A stretch of 64,000 nucleotides of DNA from Nageia nagi (Eukaryota > Pinophyta), in contig JBITNC010000001.1 of NCBI GenBank assembly GCA_050084985.1, positions 86,924,001 through 86,988,000 of the forward strand. The letters are read 5' to 3'. The position numbers and the translations under genes are program-made. Within the stretch, counting starts at the first letter, position 1, and each line of letters starts with the position of its first letter. The notes under the pieces were generated by a model, which saw nothing but the letters and a program-made list of their open reading frames with translations, made no database searches and had not been told where the DNA came from. Below are positions 30,563 to 42,050 of the stretch, piece after piece.

Positions 30563-30703
30563 TAGATAGGGGAGGTAGATCGTTTGAGTGGAAATGTGCA
30601 TTTCTACACAAATGACAAATGAACTATCTACCTTCCTCTATCTATCATTGTGCATTTCTACACAAATAACAAATGAACTATCTACCTCCCTCTATCTATC
30701 ACT
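30563..30703. repeat. Fold-back element with internal direct repeat
   Basis: The left arm GATAGATAGGGGAGGTAGAT is complementary to two later arms, ATCTACCTTCCTCTATCTATC and ATCTACCTCCCTCTATCTATC. The unit TGTGCATTTCTACACAAAT + GACAAATGAACTATCTACC occurs twice (about 30,596-30,648 and 30,651-30,703). A related patch is at 24,950-25,090. It looks like a small inverted-repeat transposon or its derivative. Confidence 0.65.
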
Positions 30704-32499
30704 TATTCACTAATATAATATTTGTATGAATGAATAGTTGAAATTGATCAACAACTACAACATTTGTATTAAAGGATGGTTGAAATTAATCTACCAATTT
30801 TTATTGAAGATATCTAAATTAGTTGATTTTTAAGATATTTAATGGATTGTTGATATTTATTGCATCTTTTTCTATATATAATTATCTAATAATATTAAGT
30901 AATGTGTACAATTATTTAAGATAGACACCCTCTATGTTTTGTAGATATATATTTAAGATATCTAAATTAATTATATTTTAATGTTGATATCTTAAATATC
31001 CATAAGGTGCATATATAATAAATTATCTTTTTAATATCTTCATGAAAGTTTAGGGAATCATATTAACCATGGCTCCTTCTTTAACATCCCATTAGCTTTT
31101 TAGATTACAACCATCATATCTCTCCAAAGTTTGGTATGCCAAATTCTAATTATTTCAAGGAAAAGAAGATTTGATCTTACATTTTTTATTATTGACCTTC
31201 TAGTGATGTTTACTATAGTTAGCCTTCTTCTCGCAAAGAAAAAAATAGAATCAAGGAGAGTATGCACCATTGATCTTGATAATTTATAATAGATGCTAAG
31301 ATTGAATAAGATAAAAAGATGCATTCATAGAAGTAAGTACGATTCATTGACCATAGATTAATGACATATGTTATATCAAGTTTGACAAGTAAATAAAAGT
31401 ATTTAAAGTATGATCATGAGTTGTTGACTTTTCATTGAATGACTTATGCTACTCCTAGCTCACAATAAAATGAATATTATAAGTAATAATGTCATTGGCT
31501 AGAGTAAGAGGTACAATGGGGCCCATAGATAAAAGAGAGATGCATTTACCATAAAAGGCTTCCATGTGGTATACAATGCATGGTCCACAAATATTGTTAG
31601 GATAACTCTCTTTTATTTAGTAACAATGTAATCAATGATTGACTCTACAATATAAATAGATCTAAAGGCCTACATGGATTCAAAATTAAAATGAAATAAT
31701 TATGATGTAAAAGATTTTTTATTAGAGGAATCAATTGCATACTATCAACGTCTAGTTGTATGATATAGGTTAAACTCCAAGGCCCTCCATTATAACCCCT
31801 CCCAAGTCCATGAATTTTAATGTAGCATGATTGAGAACACCACGTGAGCAATATTTGGGAGCAACATCTAATTGGTCAATGGATATACCAATCATGCCTA
31901 CTCTCCTACTCTTAACTAACTTGATTGTAGATTTGAACCCCAAATCTTCATGTGAATAGCAACAAGAACTGTTGCTCTGTTTGACCCTTACGACTTGATG
32001 TAAAAGCATGTTAGTTGTCAAATCTAAGGACACACAACATGAAAAAGAGACCCAACATAATGCCTAGTAACTACTTAATCAAGCATGATTATTTGTCCTT
32101 TAATGTCCTTTTAAATCCATTGGTTGGTAGGACATATCAAAATTTATCCAAAAGTAAATATATATCAATTAAGTTCTTAATTTTGTGATCGTAAGTTTCT
32201 TTTTGAGACTATAATCTTAAATAGATATGATGGTATTCGAGTTTTGAATTAATAATATTTTTATAGTAAGTTAGTTTCTTTTATCTTTGATGGTATCATC
32301 ATTCCAAAAAAAGTGATTTATTTTATTTTCCAATTTGACCTTATAATTTATTGATATTAAAAGGAGTTATGTTATTATTTATGTCCCACAAATCAAGCCA
32401 CTTATCAAAGGCTTTTAACCAACCTCTTTCAAGATGTTGATGAGTTAGACAAGTTTGTCAGACAACTACAAATAATATATAGGGATCTAACTTTCTTAG

Positions 32500-32565
32500 T
32501 TATATATATATATAATTTTAAAGCTTTACATATATATATATATATAATTTTAAAGCTTTACTTTC
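32500..32565. repeat. TA microsatellite with duplicated flank
   Basis: TATATATATATA runs, each followed by ATTTTAAAGCTTTAC, occur twice in succession. It is absent from the equivalent place in block 2 (near 38,730), so it expanded after duplication. Confidence 0.75.
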
Positions 32566-32730
32566 AATAGGGAGTAAACTAGCTTCCATGAGGAAGATAG
32601 GGTAAGGTATGCTATTTTAATTTTGAAGTTATAAAGAATAAATTATTTTTGAATTTGCTTAATTTTATTATATTTTTACTGAGAAATGATTCCACCTTAG
32701 AAGTTTCATAACCATTATGTATTATTGGAG

Positions 32731-32916
32731 TTACAAAGTAAGAGAAAATATTTTTCTTATCACAATAGTTCTATAATTCAATGGGTTTCTCTTATCTCTA
32801 ATTTTGTATATAGGAATGATAGAACTTATAGTCCATTGCTTTGGGAAACCTTCTTTAAAAGATGCATTGAAAAGTGTTTGGATATGAGGAGTGAGGATAG
32901 AGCTACCAATTTTCAT
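32731..32916 (-). pseudogene. LINE reverse transcriptase fragment, block 1
   Basis: On the minus strand ILTPHIQTLFNASFKEGFPK is followed by QWTISSIIPIYK and NPLNYRTI. This is the N-terminal part of the non-LTR reverse transcriptase domain (typical ...EGFP..W....IIPI.K.GD..NP.NYR.I). Only about 60 residues are open. The counterpart in block 2 is 40,559-40,768. Confidence 0.75.
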
Positions 32917-33933
32917 AATTTTTTCTTAATAACCTTTTATATATTCGACCTTCTCTTTTGATAATGTTTTAATTCCATCCTTAATATCTTCTAAAAAGAA
33001 AATATTATTATGGGTGAAAGGATGTGCTAAATCTTGAAAAACTTTCTCCATATTTAAAGTGGATATATAATTTTTTTGAGGTAATAGTTCCAATTATTTA
33101 AGTTATTTTGAGTTTCAATTATCATTTTTTTAGGTAAAATTAATTTCCAAAATGGTTTTGGTTTATGTTTACAAAGATCTAGAAGTTTTTTTTGAAAATC
33201 TCAGATTGACAAAAGTGATTGACCAGAAAGAGGTCATTTATTATATTTGTATAAGGTTATATATTCTATTATTTATCCAAATCATTTTGAGAAATATTAA
33301 TTTTTTTTAGAAGATCTAAAATCTATGCTATACTTAATATATTAATTAAGTATTTGAATGAATATATCTCCCATTACTAAGTTGTATAATAAAATCACTA
33401 AGCTTGCTTTGGTTATCTTAAATAATTGATGGACCAAATTATAATTATAGACACCTTTTCAGGTTTATTTAATGGCTTTATAGAATGAAAAAAAATAGAA
33501 AATGAGTCTCATATTCTAGGGTATTTAGGTTATAAAACCTATAAATTCTTTGATCCCAAGGTGTTTTAGGTATTATTCGCATACCAATTTCACTATGTAG
33601 TTCATGTGAATTAGTTTTTAATTTAACAATACCTTCAATATCATCACTCACCTCTTTATGTGTACAATATATTACCTTCATGAAAAAATTACACACTCAT
33701 TATGTAAAGAAGAAAATGGAAGAGAAGATAGATAAAGGAGATTAGGCTATACTCTCTCCTCCAAGAACTCATAGATTTAGAATGATTACAAGGGAGGAAT
33801 TAATGAAAGTAAATTTAATCTCAAAGAGCCCTCCTAAATTTTTATCTCACCATAGAACAAATCAGGGAGAAAGACTTCATTGAATAATAAGCTAAAACTT
33901 ATCAAAAGAGGGATCAAAGTTACACTTACTTCC

Positions 33934-34459
33934 TATTGGAAATAAAACTTAGTTGACTTATAAAATTTTGACTTCATCAAGCTTTATGATCAATTCTAAT
34001 GAAACATGATCCCTCTAATGGAGTTCACACATATGCTTTAGGTGAAATGCAACCCCTCTAATGAAACACTCACTCATTTCAATTTTTGGGTATGTAATTT
34101 TGGAATGTCTAATGCTAGGCGTATGCAAACTCAAATGCTAAAGCATTCTTAGAGGTTCTAATAAAATATTTATACATTTCATTAGTTTTTTCTTTTCATG
34201 TACTAGTCATTACATTTTGGTGTATTTTGGGTAGTTATAGGATTTGTTAGTTCATTTCACATTTTGGGATGATTCATCTTCATTTGGCTTGTATATAATG
34301 GTTTCTTTCATTCTTGTTGAGAGAGTTGATACATTGGATGTGATGTTATGTTGTTAAAGTAAGGATATAACTTTTTTATACTCCATTATTGCTGATTTAT
34401 TACTTATTTTGGGTCTATTTCATTGATTTTTGATTATTTTTTATTGTTGTTAAACTTCA
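33934..34459 (+). repeat. 5' LTR of Copia element E, block 1
   Basis: It starts TATTGGAAATAAAACT, where block 2 keeps TGTTGGAAATAAACC, and ends AAACTTCA just before a primer-binding site. It is 526 bp. The flanking sequence on the left is the same in both blocks, so this is one insertion that was later duplicated. Confidence 0.65.
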
Positions 34460-34461
34460 TT

Positions 34462-34472
34462 TGGTATTAGAG
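34462..34472 (+). other. Primer-binding site of element E, block 1
   Basis: TGGTATTAGAG, two bases after the LTR, matches the initiator-Met tRNA site TGGTATCAGAG with one change. In block 2 the site is degraded (TTGTTATCAAATC). Confidence 0.75.
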
Positions 34473-34589
34473 ATTTGTTTGGTCTAGTAGGTTTGAGAAA
34501 TCTTGTGGTTCTTCTAGCAATTTATCAAGTTATTTCAAAGGTCCATTTAAATTTAATTATTTTTATTGTAATCACATATAACATAAACT

Positions 34590-36370
34590 CCCTTCCCATT
34601 CTTGAGTTTGATGAAGCTGACTATGAGTATTGGAGTATAAAAATAAAGAATTTGTTAATGGGCAAAGGTATGTGGGATAATATTGAAGATGAATATGTAG
34701 AATCAACTGAATGGACACTCTTGTAGCTATTGATAAGGTAACAAAGAAGGATTCTTACAAAAGGAATTATTTATGACTATATCTTATTCAATTTGCCTTA
34801 GATAAGAGCATTTTACCAAGGATTATTAGTTATACAATAACAAAAGAAGCATGGAAAACATTAAAGGATGGTTACCAAGGAAGTGACCAAGTGAAATAAG
34901 TTAAATTGCAAAGTCTTAGAAGATAGTTTGAGAATTTGAATATGCAAGAAAATAAAAATGATGATGATTATTATGTGATAGTGAAGGTAGTTGTAAACAA
35001 GATGGACAGTCTTGGAGAAAAGCTTGATAATAATATTTTTATGAAGAAGGTGTTGTGAATACTTACCTCTAAATGGAGCCATGTAGCTATCATCATTAAA
35101 AAGAATAAATATTTTTCTACTCTTGAGTTTGATCAATTGATTGACTCTCTCATGTCTCATGAGGGGAGGTTGAAAGACACTACAATTGGTGTGTTTAAAA
35201 AAAAAACATTCTCTTCAAAGGAGAATGAAGCAAGCCCTAGTGGAAAAGGAAGAGGCAATGGTGGAAGAGGGTAGAATTCTTCTAGAGGAAGAGGTAGAGG
35301 TAAAGGTTCTTCTATTGGAAGAGATAGAGGAAAAGTTCATAAGAAAAATATGCAATAATACCATTGCAACAAATTTGGATACTTTGAAAGAGAGTGTAGA
35401 TTAAAGGTTGCAAATAAAGGGAGGAAAACTGATTATGGATAAGAAGAGACTGTTGTTGATGATAAAAAATTATTCTTATCATACAACAAGACTAATAAGA
35501 GCCTTCAAGAGATATGGATACTTGATATTAAATGTTCAAACCATATGGCAAGTAAGGAGGAGTTATTATCTTCATTAGATCACTCCTACAAATCAAGCAT
35601 TAAGCTTGGTGATGATAAATATTTGGAGGTGTTAGCCAAAGAAGCCATGGAAGTGAATACAAGAGAAGGAAAAAAGAAGGTAAATGATATCTACTATACT
35701 CCAAATAAACATAATTTGTTGAGTGTAGGAAAAATCATGGATAAAAAATACAATTTAGTTTTTAAAGATGGGAAGTGTGTAATTTTTGAAAAGAACCATG
35801 AGAATAGGTTTGTTATAACAATTCATATGATATAAAATAGATTATTTTCATTAAAATTTGGAGGAAAATAGGGAAGTCTTGTAAATATGGTTGTTGAGAA
35901 TGAAAATATTTGACTTTGGCATCTCATATTTGGGCACTTAAACTTTAGAAGTTTGAAATTGTTCACATCTTAAGAGATGTTTTATGGATTTCCAAAGGTG
36001 AAGGATCAAAACATTTTTTGTGAAGGATGTGATTTGGGAAAGCATTCTAGATAAAATTTTCCTAAAGGAAAAGCTTAGAGAGCTTCATATTCTCTTCAAT
36101 TGATCCATTTTAACATTTATGGACCTATTCAAACTTTGATTTTAGGTAAGAGCTCCTATTTTCTTACCTTATTTATGATTACTCAAGAATGTACACAAGG
36201 ATGAAGCATTCAGTTGTTTCAAAGATTCAAAAATTTGGTTGAGAACCAAAGATATTGCACTATCAAGTATTTGAGGAATGATAAATATGGATAGTTTTAT
36301 TTGAATGAGTTTCTATAATTTTACAAATACTATGGTATAAATAAGGTATCCTATCCCTCTATGAGGCATA
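34590..36370 (+). pseudogene. Copia gag-pol relic of element E, block 1
   Basis: Gag begins near LPILEFDEADYEYWSIKIKN, then ITKEAWKTLKDGYQGSDQ, a Gly/Arg-rich stretch and a zinc-knuckle relic YHCNKFGYFERECR (about 35,360-35,400). The protease active site is reduced to ILDIKCSNHM near 35,520. Residues 35,545-35,835 are the most intact piece (DIYYTPNKHNLLSVGKIM). Pre-integrase LWHLIFGHLNFRSL and CEGCDLGKHSR follow, then the start of the integrase core, broken off near 36,370. Many stops, mostly at Gln or Trp sites. No reverse transcriptase is present. Confidence 0.85.
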
Positions 36371-36374
36371 CTAA

Positions 36375-37009
36375 GCATCATACACTTTGATCATCCCCAT
36401 CATCTACTGCAACTCGAGCAATAGGTGCATTCGATGTCGCATTTGGATTAATGTAGATAATTTAAGGTCTCATTGGGGCTTCCCTATCTATTCACTTGTA
36501 AAGTATTGGGTTTTATTGTACATCGTGCACCAACATGTACTATCTTTTTACTTGCTCAAATATGAAGATCTTGATATCCCTAACATATTAACCTTTGATA
36601 TGACTGGTCTATACTGTGTGGTATAACAGCACATCCTCTTCATCCTAGTGTGGCATGCCAAGGTATGGCTATCATATAACATCCTAGAGATGTAGCCTTG
36701 CTAGCATCTATTGATACCAATCTATGCACCCTTCATAGGGATGCCTTTTGGGCCTCTTTAGCTTGTGCTCCTAATGCCTCATGTATGGGAGCTCCTGTTT
36801 AGCCATAAGTGGGATGTCACCTATCAAATCACCTATATGTACTACCATAGGCAGTGAGTTTAACCTCCCTAACCAAATATACTCCTAGGACCACACCTGG
36901 AGTAGGAGTGATGTGCTCACCTTGCATCTGCCATGAGCTTTCATTGCCATCTCATTGTATGTCTGCACCAACAATGTTGGGGCCCCATGTAAAAACTATT
37001 TTAGGTAAT
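36375..37009. other. Unassigned sequence between the two blocks
   Basis: Somewhat less AT-rich sequence with no match elsewhere in the window. A 79-codon plus-strand frame at 36,387-36,626 has no recognisable domain. It separates block 1 from block 2. Confidence 0.4.
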
Positions 37010-38957
37010 CATTTTATATTCCATAAGGTGCATATATTATTAATTATCTTTTTAATATCTTCATGGAATTTTAGGTAATCATATTAACCATGGATCCTTC
37101 TTCAACATCCCATTAGCTTTTTAGATTACAACCATCATATCTCTCTAAAGTTTGGCATGTCAAATTCTAATTATTTCAAAGGAAAGAAGATTTGATCTTG
37201 CATTTTTTATTATTGACCTTGTAGTGAATTTTTACTATAGTTAGACTTCTTCTTGCAAAGAAAAAAATAGAATCAAGGAGAGCATGCACCTCAATCTTGA
37301 TAATTTATAATAGATGCTAACTTTGAATAAGATAAGAAATATGTATTCATATAAATAAGTGCAAGTTATGAACCATAGATTAACAATATGTCTTATATCA
37401 AGTTTGACAAGTAAATAAAAGTATTTAAAGTATGATCATGAGTTGTTGAGTTTCCTTCAAATGACCTATGTTACTCCTAGCTCACAATAAAATGAATATT
37501 AGAAGGAACAATATCACTTGCTAGAGTAAGAGGCACAATGAGGCCCATAGATAAAAAGAATTAGAAAAAGATGCATTTATCCTAAAAAGGCTTCCATGTG
37601 GCATATGATGTATGGTCCATAAATATTGTTAAGATAACTTAATTTTATTTAGTAATAATGTAATCAATGATTGAATTTATGATATAAATATATATAGTAG
37701 CATACATGGCTTTGAAATCAATGTTTAGTTGTATGATACAAATTTGAATCCAAGGTCCTCCACTTTAATCCCTCTTGATTTGGTGAATTTCTACATAGCA
37801 TGATTGGGACCACCAAGCAAGCAAGATTTGGGAACATCATCTAAGTATTCAATGGACATACCAATCATGTCTACTCTTCTAATCTCAACTAACTTAATTA
37901 TAGATTTGAATCCTAGATCTTTGTGCAAATAATGCCAAGTACTAATTGCTCTATTTGGCCCCTATGATCTAATGTAAAAGCATTCTAATCATCAAATCTA
38001 AGGATTCATAACATGAAAAGTTGACCCAACATAATATCGAGGAGCTACTTAATCAAGAATGATTATTTGTCCTTTAATGTTCTTTTAAACCCATTGGTTT
38101 GTAGGACATATAAAAATTTTTCCATAAGTAAATATATATCAATTAAGTATTTGAATGATTTTTTCTCACATAAATAAGTTGTATAATAAAATCACCAAGC
38201 TTGTTTTAGTTATTTTGAATTAAATATTCATTGATTAAGTTGAAGTTATAATATCTTTATAGGATTATCTAATATCTTTCTAGAGTGGGTAAAAAATGAG
38301 AAAGTGAGTCTCATCCTCTATGGCATCTATGTTACAAAACTTACAAATTCTTTTATCCCAAGGTATTTTGCGTATTGCCCATCTACCAATTTCACTATGT
38401 AATTTATGTAAATTAGTTCTTAATTTTGTGATCACAAGTTTCTTTTGAGACTATAATCTTAAATGGATAAAAAGGTATTTGAGTTTTGAATTAATGATAT
38501 TTTTATAGTTAGTTTTCTTTTTTCTTTGATGTTATCATCATTCCAAAATTTTTGATTTATTTTTTTCACAATTTGAACTTTTAATTTATTGCTATCAAAA
38601 GGAGTTATGTTATTTTCTATTTCCCAGAATCAAGCCACTTATCAAAGTATTTTAGCCAACCTCTTTCAGATGTTGATGAATTAGATAAGTTTGTTAGACA
38701 AAGATAAATAATATATAAGGATAAAGCTTATTGTCAATAGGAAGTAAACTAGCTTTCATGAGGAAGATAGGGTAAGGGTACATTATTTTTAATTTTGAAG
38801 TTATAAAGAATAAATTATTTTTGAATTTCCCAATTTTATTCTATTTTTGTTGAGAAATGATTCCACCCTAGATTTCATAACCATTATGTATTCCTGGATT
38901 TACAAAGTAGAAGAAAATATTTTTCTTATCATAATAGTTCTATAATTCGATGGGTGG

Positions 38958-40555
38958 TTGTTTTTTTTTTTTGGTAAGGGTAAAACAATTTCAACGAGTT
39001 TTCAAAAACATAGGGCCCCAAAACTTGTATATACAAAATTTTATAGATATTCAATAGTATTACATATTTTCCAAAAATTATCTTCTTAAAATCACCATAG
39101 TTGCTACACTACAGGAAATAATCCTCACTTTCTACTTGGTGATCACACCGTCCTCTCACTAGTTGAACCTAAAACTAAGTTAGACTTCTGTTTCTTGCAA
39201 ATCTCTCATAGAAGCCTACTTTCTGAGGGGATGTTTAATCCCCTTATGTTACAGGAGAGAATTATCATTGGGAACCCTTTTTGGAGGATGCTCTACCCTC
39301 GATAGTGTCCAATGTTCCTTGCTTTCCATTTGCAGTATCTTTTTCAATTTCTTTTCTTCTTCCTTCTCCTAGGGAAGGTCATCCTTTTGATGAAATCCTA
39401 GTTATAATTTATCAATCAAATTAGGTTTCTTTCACTATTATGCCATTTGAGTTTGATGGGTTTTTCCATCTCTTTCCTTTTTCGTTCACCTGCTACCATT
39501 CTCCCTTGAACTATTGCTTAGTGTGACCTTTACCAATGACCATAAGGTCATTCAATTCATTTTCATATTCTTCTGCTACTTCACTTGCCTCCTCTTCTTG
39601 ATGATTATTTTGATTGATTTTGCCTTCCTTTAGACCCTCTCCTTCAATCACTTCCTTAAAACTAGGTTCCTCTTGCATCGACTTAGGTTTCCATTCCTTC
39701 TTATCTTGTAGTACTTTCTTCATGCATGCCTCAAAATATGACCAACATGATTGCATAAAAAATAAAGATAATTATTTGTTTCATACTGTAGCTATTGCTC
39801 CACATTTCCACTTTTTGCTTCCAAGGTAATTAAGCTTGGGAGTTTAACTCTAAATTCAACCATAACACAAAATCGCACATTTACCATCCTAGACTAGGAT
39901 TTTGTACACTATCAATGGTAATGAATCTTCTAAAGGAGTTTCCAATCCCTTAAAATACCTTTTGATGCCAGAGGTTGAAAGGTAGGTTGGGTAGAGTCAC
40001 CCAAATGGGTCCTTTCATAATTTAAGCCTGTAGAGGGTTGATACTAGGTCTCCATTACTCCATGAAAAATCCTCTAATGCCTATGAACCAAGCCAAACTC
40101 AAAATTTCATTGCAATATTCTCCATTTCTAAATACAAAAAGAATATATTCATTAGGTCATGTAATAATATCCAAACTCCCCCTGATCTTCCATTTGTATT
40201 TTACCCATATTTTGACATCATCAATATTCAATCATGCTCTTTGGACCTTACCAATTAGACTCAATCTTCCTCTTTCTATGGTCTGGTTAGTTACAACTCG
40301 TGAAATCTTCAATTTCAATTTTCCATTCATTGAAGTAGCCCATAGGGGGGCACCTAGATCTACTTTTGCCTCTTGAGAGAACAACTCTCTCTAAGGTTTT
40401 TGCTTCATTATATGAGAAATATTAGTTATTCATACACCCTATCTTCTTCATCCTCCTTGCTTTCTATGGGTATCTCCACACCTACAATGCTCTTGCTTGC
40501 TCGCCTATTACACCCAATGTGGTGTAAATCCAAAAGGGAATTCTTTTGATCCCCC
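38958..40555 (-). mobile_element. LINE fragment with ORF1 and poly(A) end
   Basis: A 1.6-kb insertion into block 2, absent from block 1. The plus strand starts with a T run at 38,959-38,972 (poly(A) tail on the minus strand). The insert is flanked by AATTCGATGGGTGG (38,944-38,957) and AATTCAATGGGTTG (40,556-40,569), a 14-bp target duplication with two differences. This is the signature of target-primed reverse transcription. It holds an ORF1-type sequence but no reverse transcriptase, so it is internally deleted or was moved in trans. Confidence 0.78.
39510..40375 (-). pseudogene. LINE ORF1-like (DUF4283-type) protein relic
   Basis: On the minus strand the sequence reads VDLGAPLWATSMNGKLKLKI, ISRVVTNQTIERGRLSLIGK, SLAWFIGIRGFFMEYW and GPIWVTLPNLPFNLWHQKVF. 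This is the layout of the DUF4283 region of plant LINE ORF1 proteins, which bind LINE RNA. An acidic C-terminal stretch (PSFKEVIEGEGLKEGK...) is open at 39,511-39,756. Several stops sit at Gln or Trp sites, and at least one frameshift separates the parts. Confidence 0.7.
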
Positions 40556-40558
40556 AAT

Positions 40559-40768
40559 TCAATGGGTTGCTTTATCTCTAGTTTTTTGTATAGGAATGAT
40601 AGAACTTATAGTCCATTTGCTTTGGGAAATTAAACCTTCATTAAAAGATACATTGAAAAGTGTTTGGATATGAAGGCTAAGAATAAAGCTATCAATTTTT
40701 ATAAAGTTTTCTTTATAACCTTTTATATATTTGGCCTTATCTTTTGATAATCTTTTAATTCCATTCAT
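40559..40768 (-). pseudogene. LINE reverse transcriptase fragment, block 2
   Basis: LSLHIQTLFNVSFNEGLISQ and KWTISSIIPIQKTRDK on the minus strand, the duplicate of 32,731-32,916. Upstream codons (INGIKRLSKDKAKYIKGY-like) extend it slightly. Confidence 0.7.
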
Positions 40769-41779
40769 AGTGTCCTCTAAAGAGAAAATAATTATTATGG
40801 GTGAAAGGAGGTGCTTAAATCTTGAAAATATTTCTCCATATTTAAAGTGGATATATAAAGTTTTTAAGATAATATTTTCAATTATTTAAGTCATTTTAAG
40901 ATCCAATTATCATTTTTCTAGGTAAAATTAATTTCCAAAATTATTTTGGATTATCTTTACAAAGATTTAGAAGTTTTTTTGAGAATTTAGGATTGATAGA
41001 AGTGATGGACCAAAAAGAGGTCATTTCTTATATTTATCTAAGGTTTTATATTCTATTGTTTATGCAAATTATTTTGAGCAATCTTTATATTTTTCTAGCA
41101 ACTTTATAATCTATGTTATACTTAATATATCAATTAAGTATTTGAATATATCAAATAAGTGTTTGAATGATTATTTCTCACATTATTAAGTTGTATAATA
41201 AAACCGCTAAGCTTGCTTTGGTTATCTTAAAGAATTCATGAATCAAGTTATAATTACAAATACCTTTGTAGGTTTATCTAATATCTTTGTAGAGTGGAAA
41301 AAAAAAGATAAAATAAATCTCATCTTCTATGGTATTTAGGTTATATAATCTACACATTCTTTAATCCTAAGGTGTTTTACGTATTGTCTATATACCAATT
41401 TCATTATGTAGTTCATATGAATTAGTTATTAATTTAATGATGCCTTCAATATCACCATCCACCTCTTCATGTGTGTAATATTTCACCTTCATGAAAAAAT
41501 TACACACTCATTATGTAAAGAAGAAAATGGTAGAGAAGATAATAAAGGAGCTTAGGCTACCCTTATTCGAAAAGGTAATTATGTTACACTCTCTACTCCA
41601 AGAACCCATGGATTTAGAATTTTTATAAGGGAGGAATTAATGAAAGTAAATTCACTACCAAAGAGCCCTACTAAAAAATTTATTTCACCATAGAACAACT
41701 TAGGGAGAAAGACCTCATTGAAGAAGAAGGTAAATCTTATTAAAAGAGGGATCAAAGCTACACTCGCTTCTAGATGGAT

Positions 41780-42050
41780 TGTTGGAAATAAACCCTATTT
41801 GACTTGTAAAATTTTGACTTCATTAAGCTTTATTCTAATGAAACATGGTCCTTGTGATGAAACATAGGTGCATTTGAGGTGAAATGTAGTTCCTTTGATG
41901 AAATATTAGCGCATTTCAATTTCCACATGCAAGATTTTGGAATATCCAATGCTAGGTATAAGTGAACTCAAATGTTGGAGTATTCCTAGAGGTTATAATT
42001 AAATGTTGGTACATTTCATCAATTTTATCTTTTCATGTACTAGTCATTAT
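41780..42050 (+). repeat. 5' LTR of element E, block 2 (left part)
   Basis: It starts TGTTGGAAATAAACCC and matches 33,934-34,210. It is cut by Gypsy element F at 42,051 and resumes at 56,330 (GATTTTGGGTAGTTATAGG, matching 34,222 onwards). Confidence 0.7.

Larger units (their letters stand above)
31000..33933 (-). mobile_element. Non-LTR (LINE-like) relic, block 1
   Basis: AT-rich sequence duplicated at about 37,010-41,779. The only clear protein match is a minus-strand reverse transcriptase fragment at 32,731-32,916. A further piece near 32,390-32,460 reads GWLKAFDKWLDLWDINN. Elsewhere frames are broken. The left edge at about 31,000 is only where similarity to block 2 begins. Confidence 0.55.
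37010..41779 (-). mobile_element. Non-LTR (LINE-like) relic, block 2
   Basis: This is a direct-orientation copy of 31,000-33,933, split by a separate insertion at 38,958-40,555. Similarity starts at CCATAAGGTGCATATA (37,021) and runs to the LTR of element E at 41,780. The reverse transcriptase fragment corresponding to 32,731-32,916 lies at 40,559-40,768. Confidence 0.6.

Noticed and set aside
36387-36626. Plus-strand 79-codon frame between the two blocks
   Set aside because: No known domain, no conserved partner in the window, and composition like the surrounding relic DNA.
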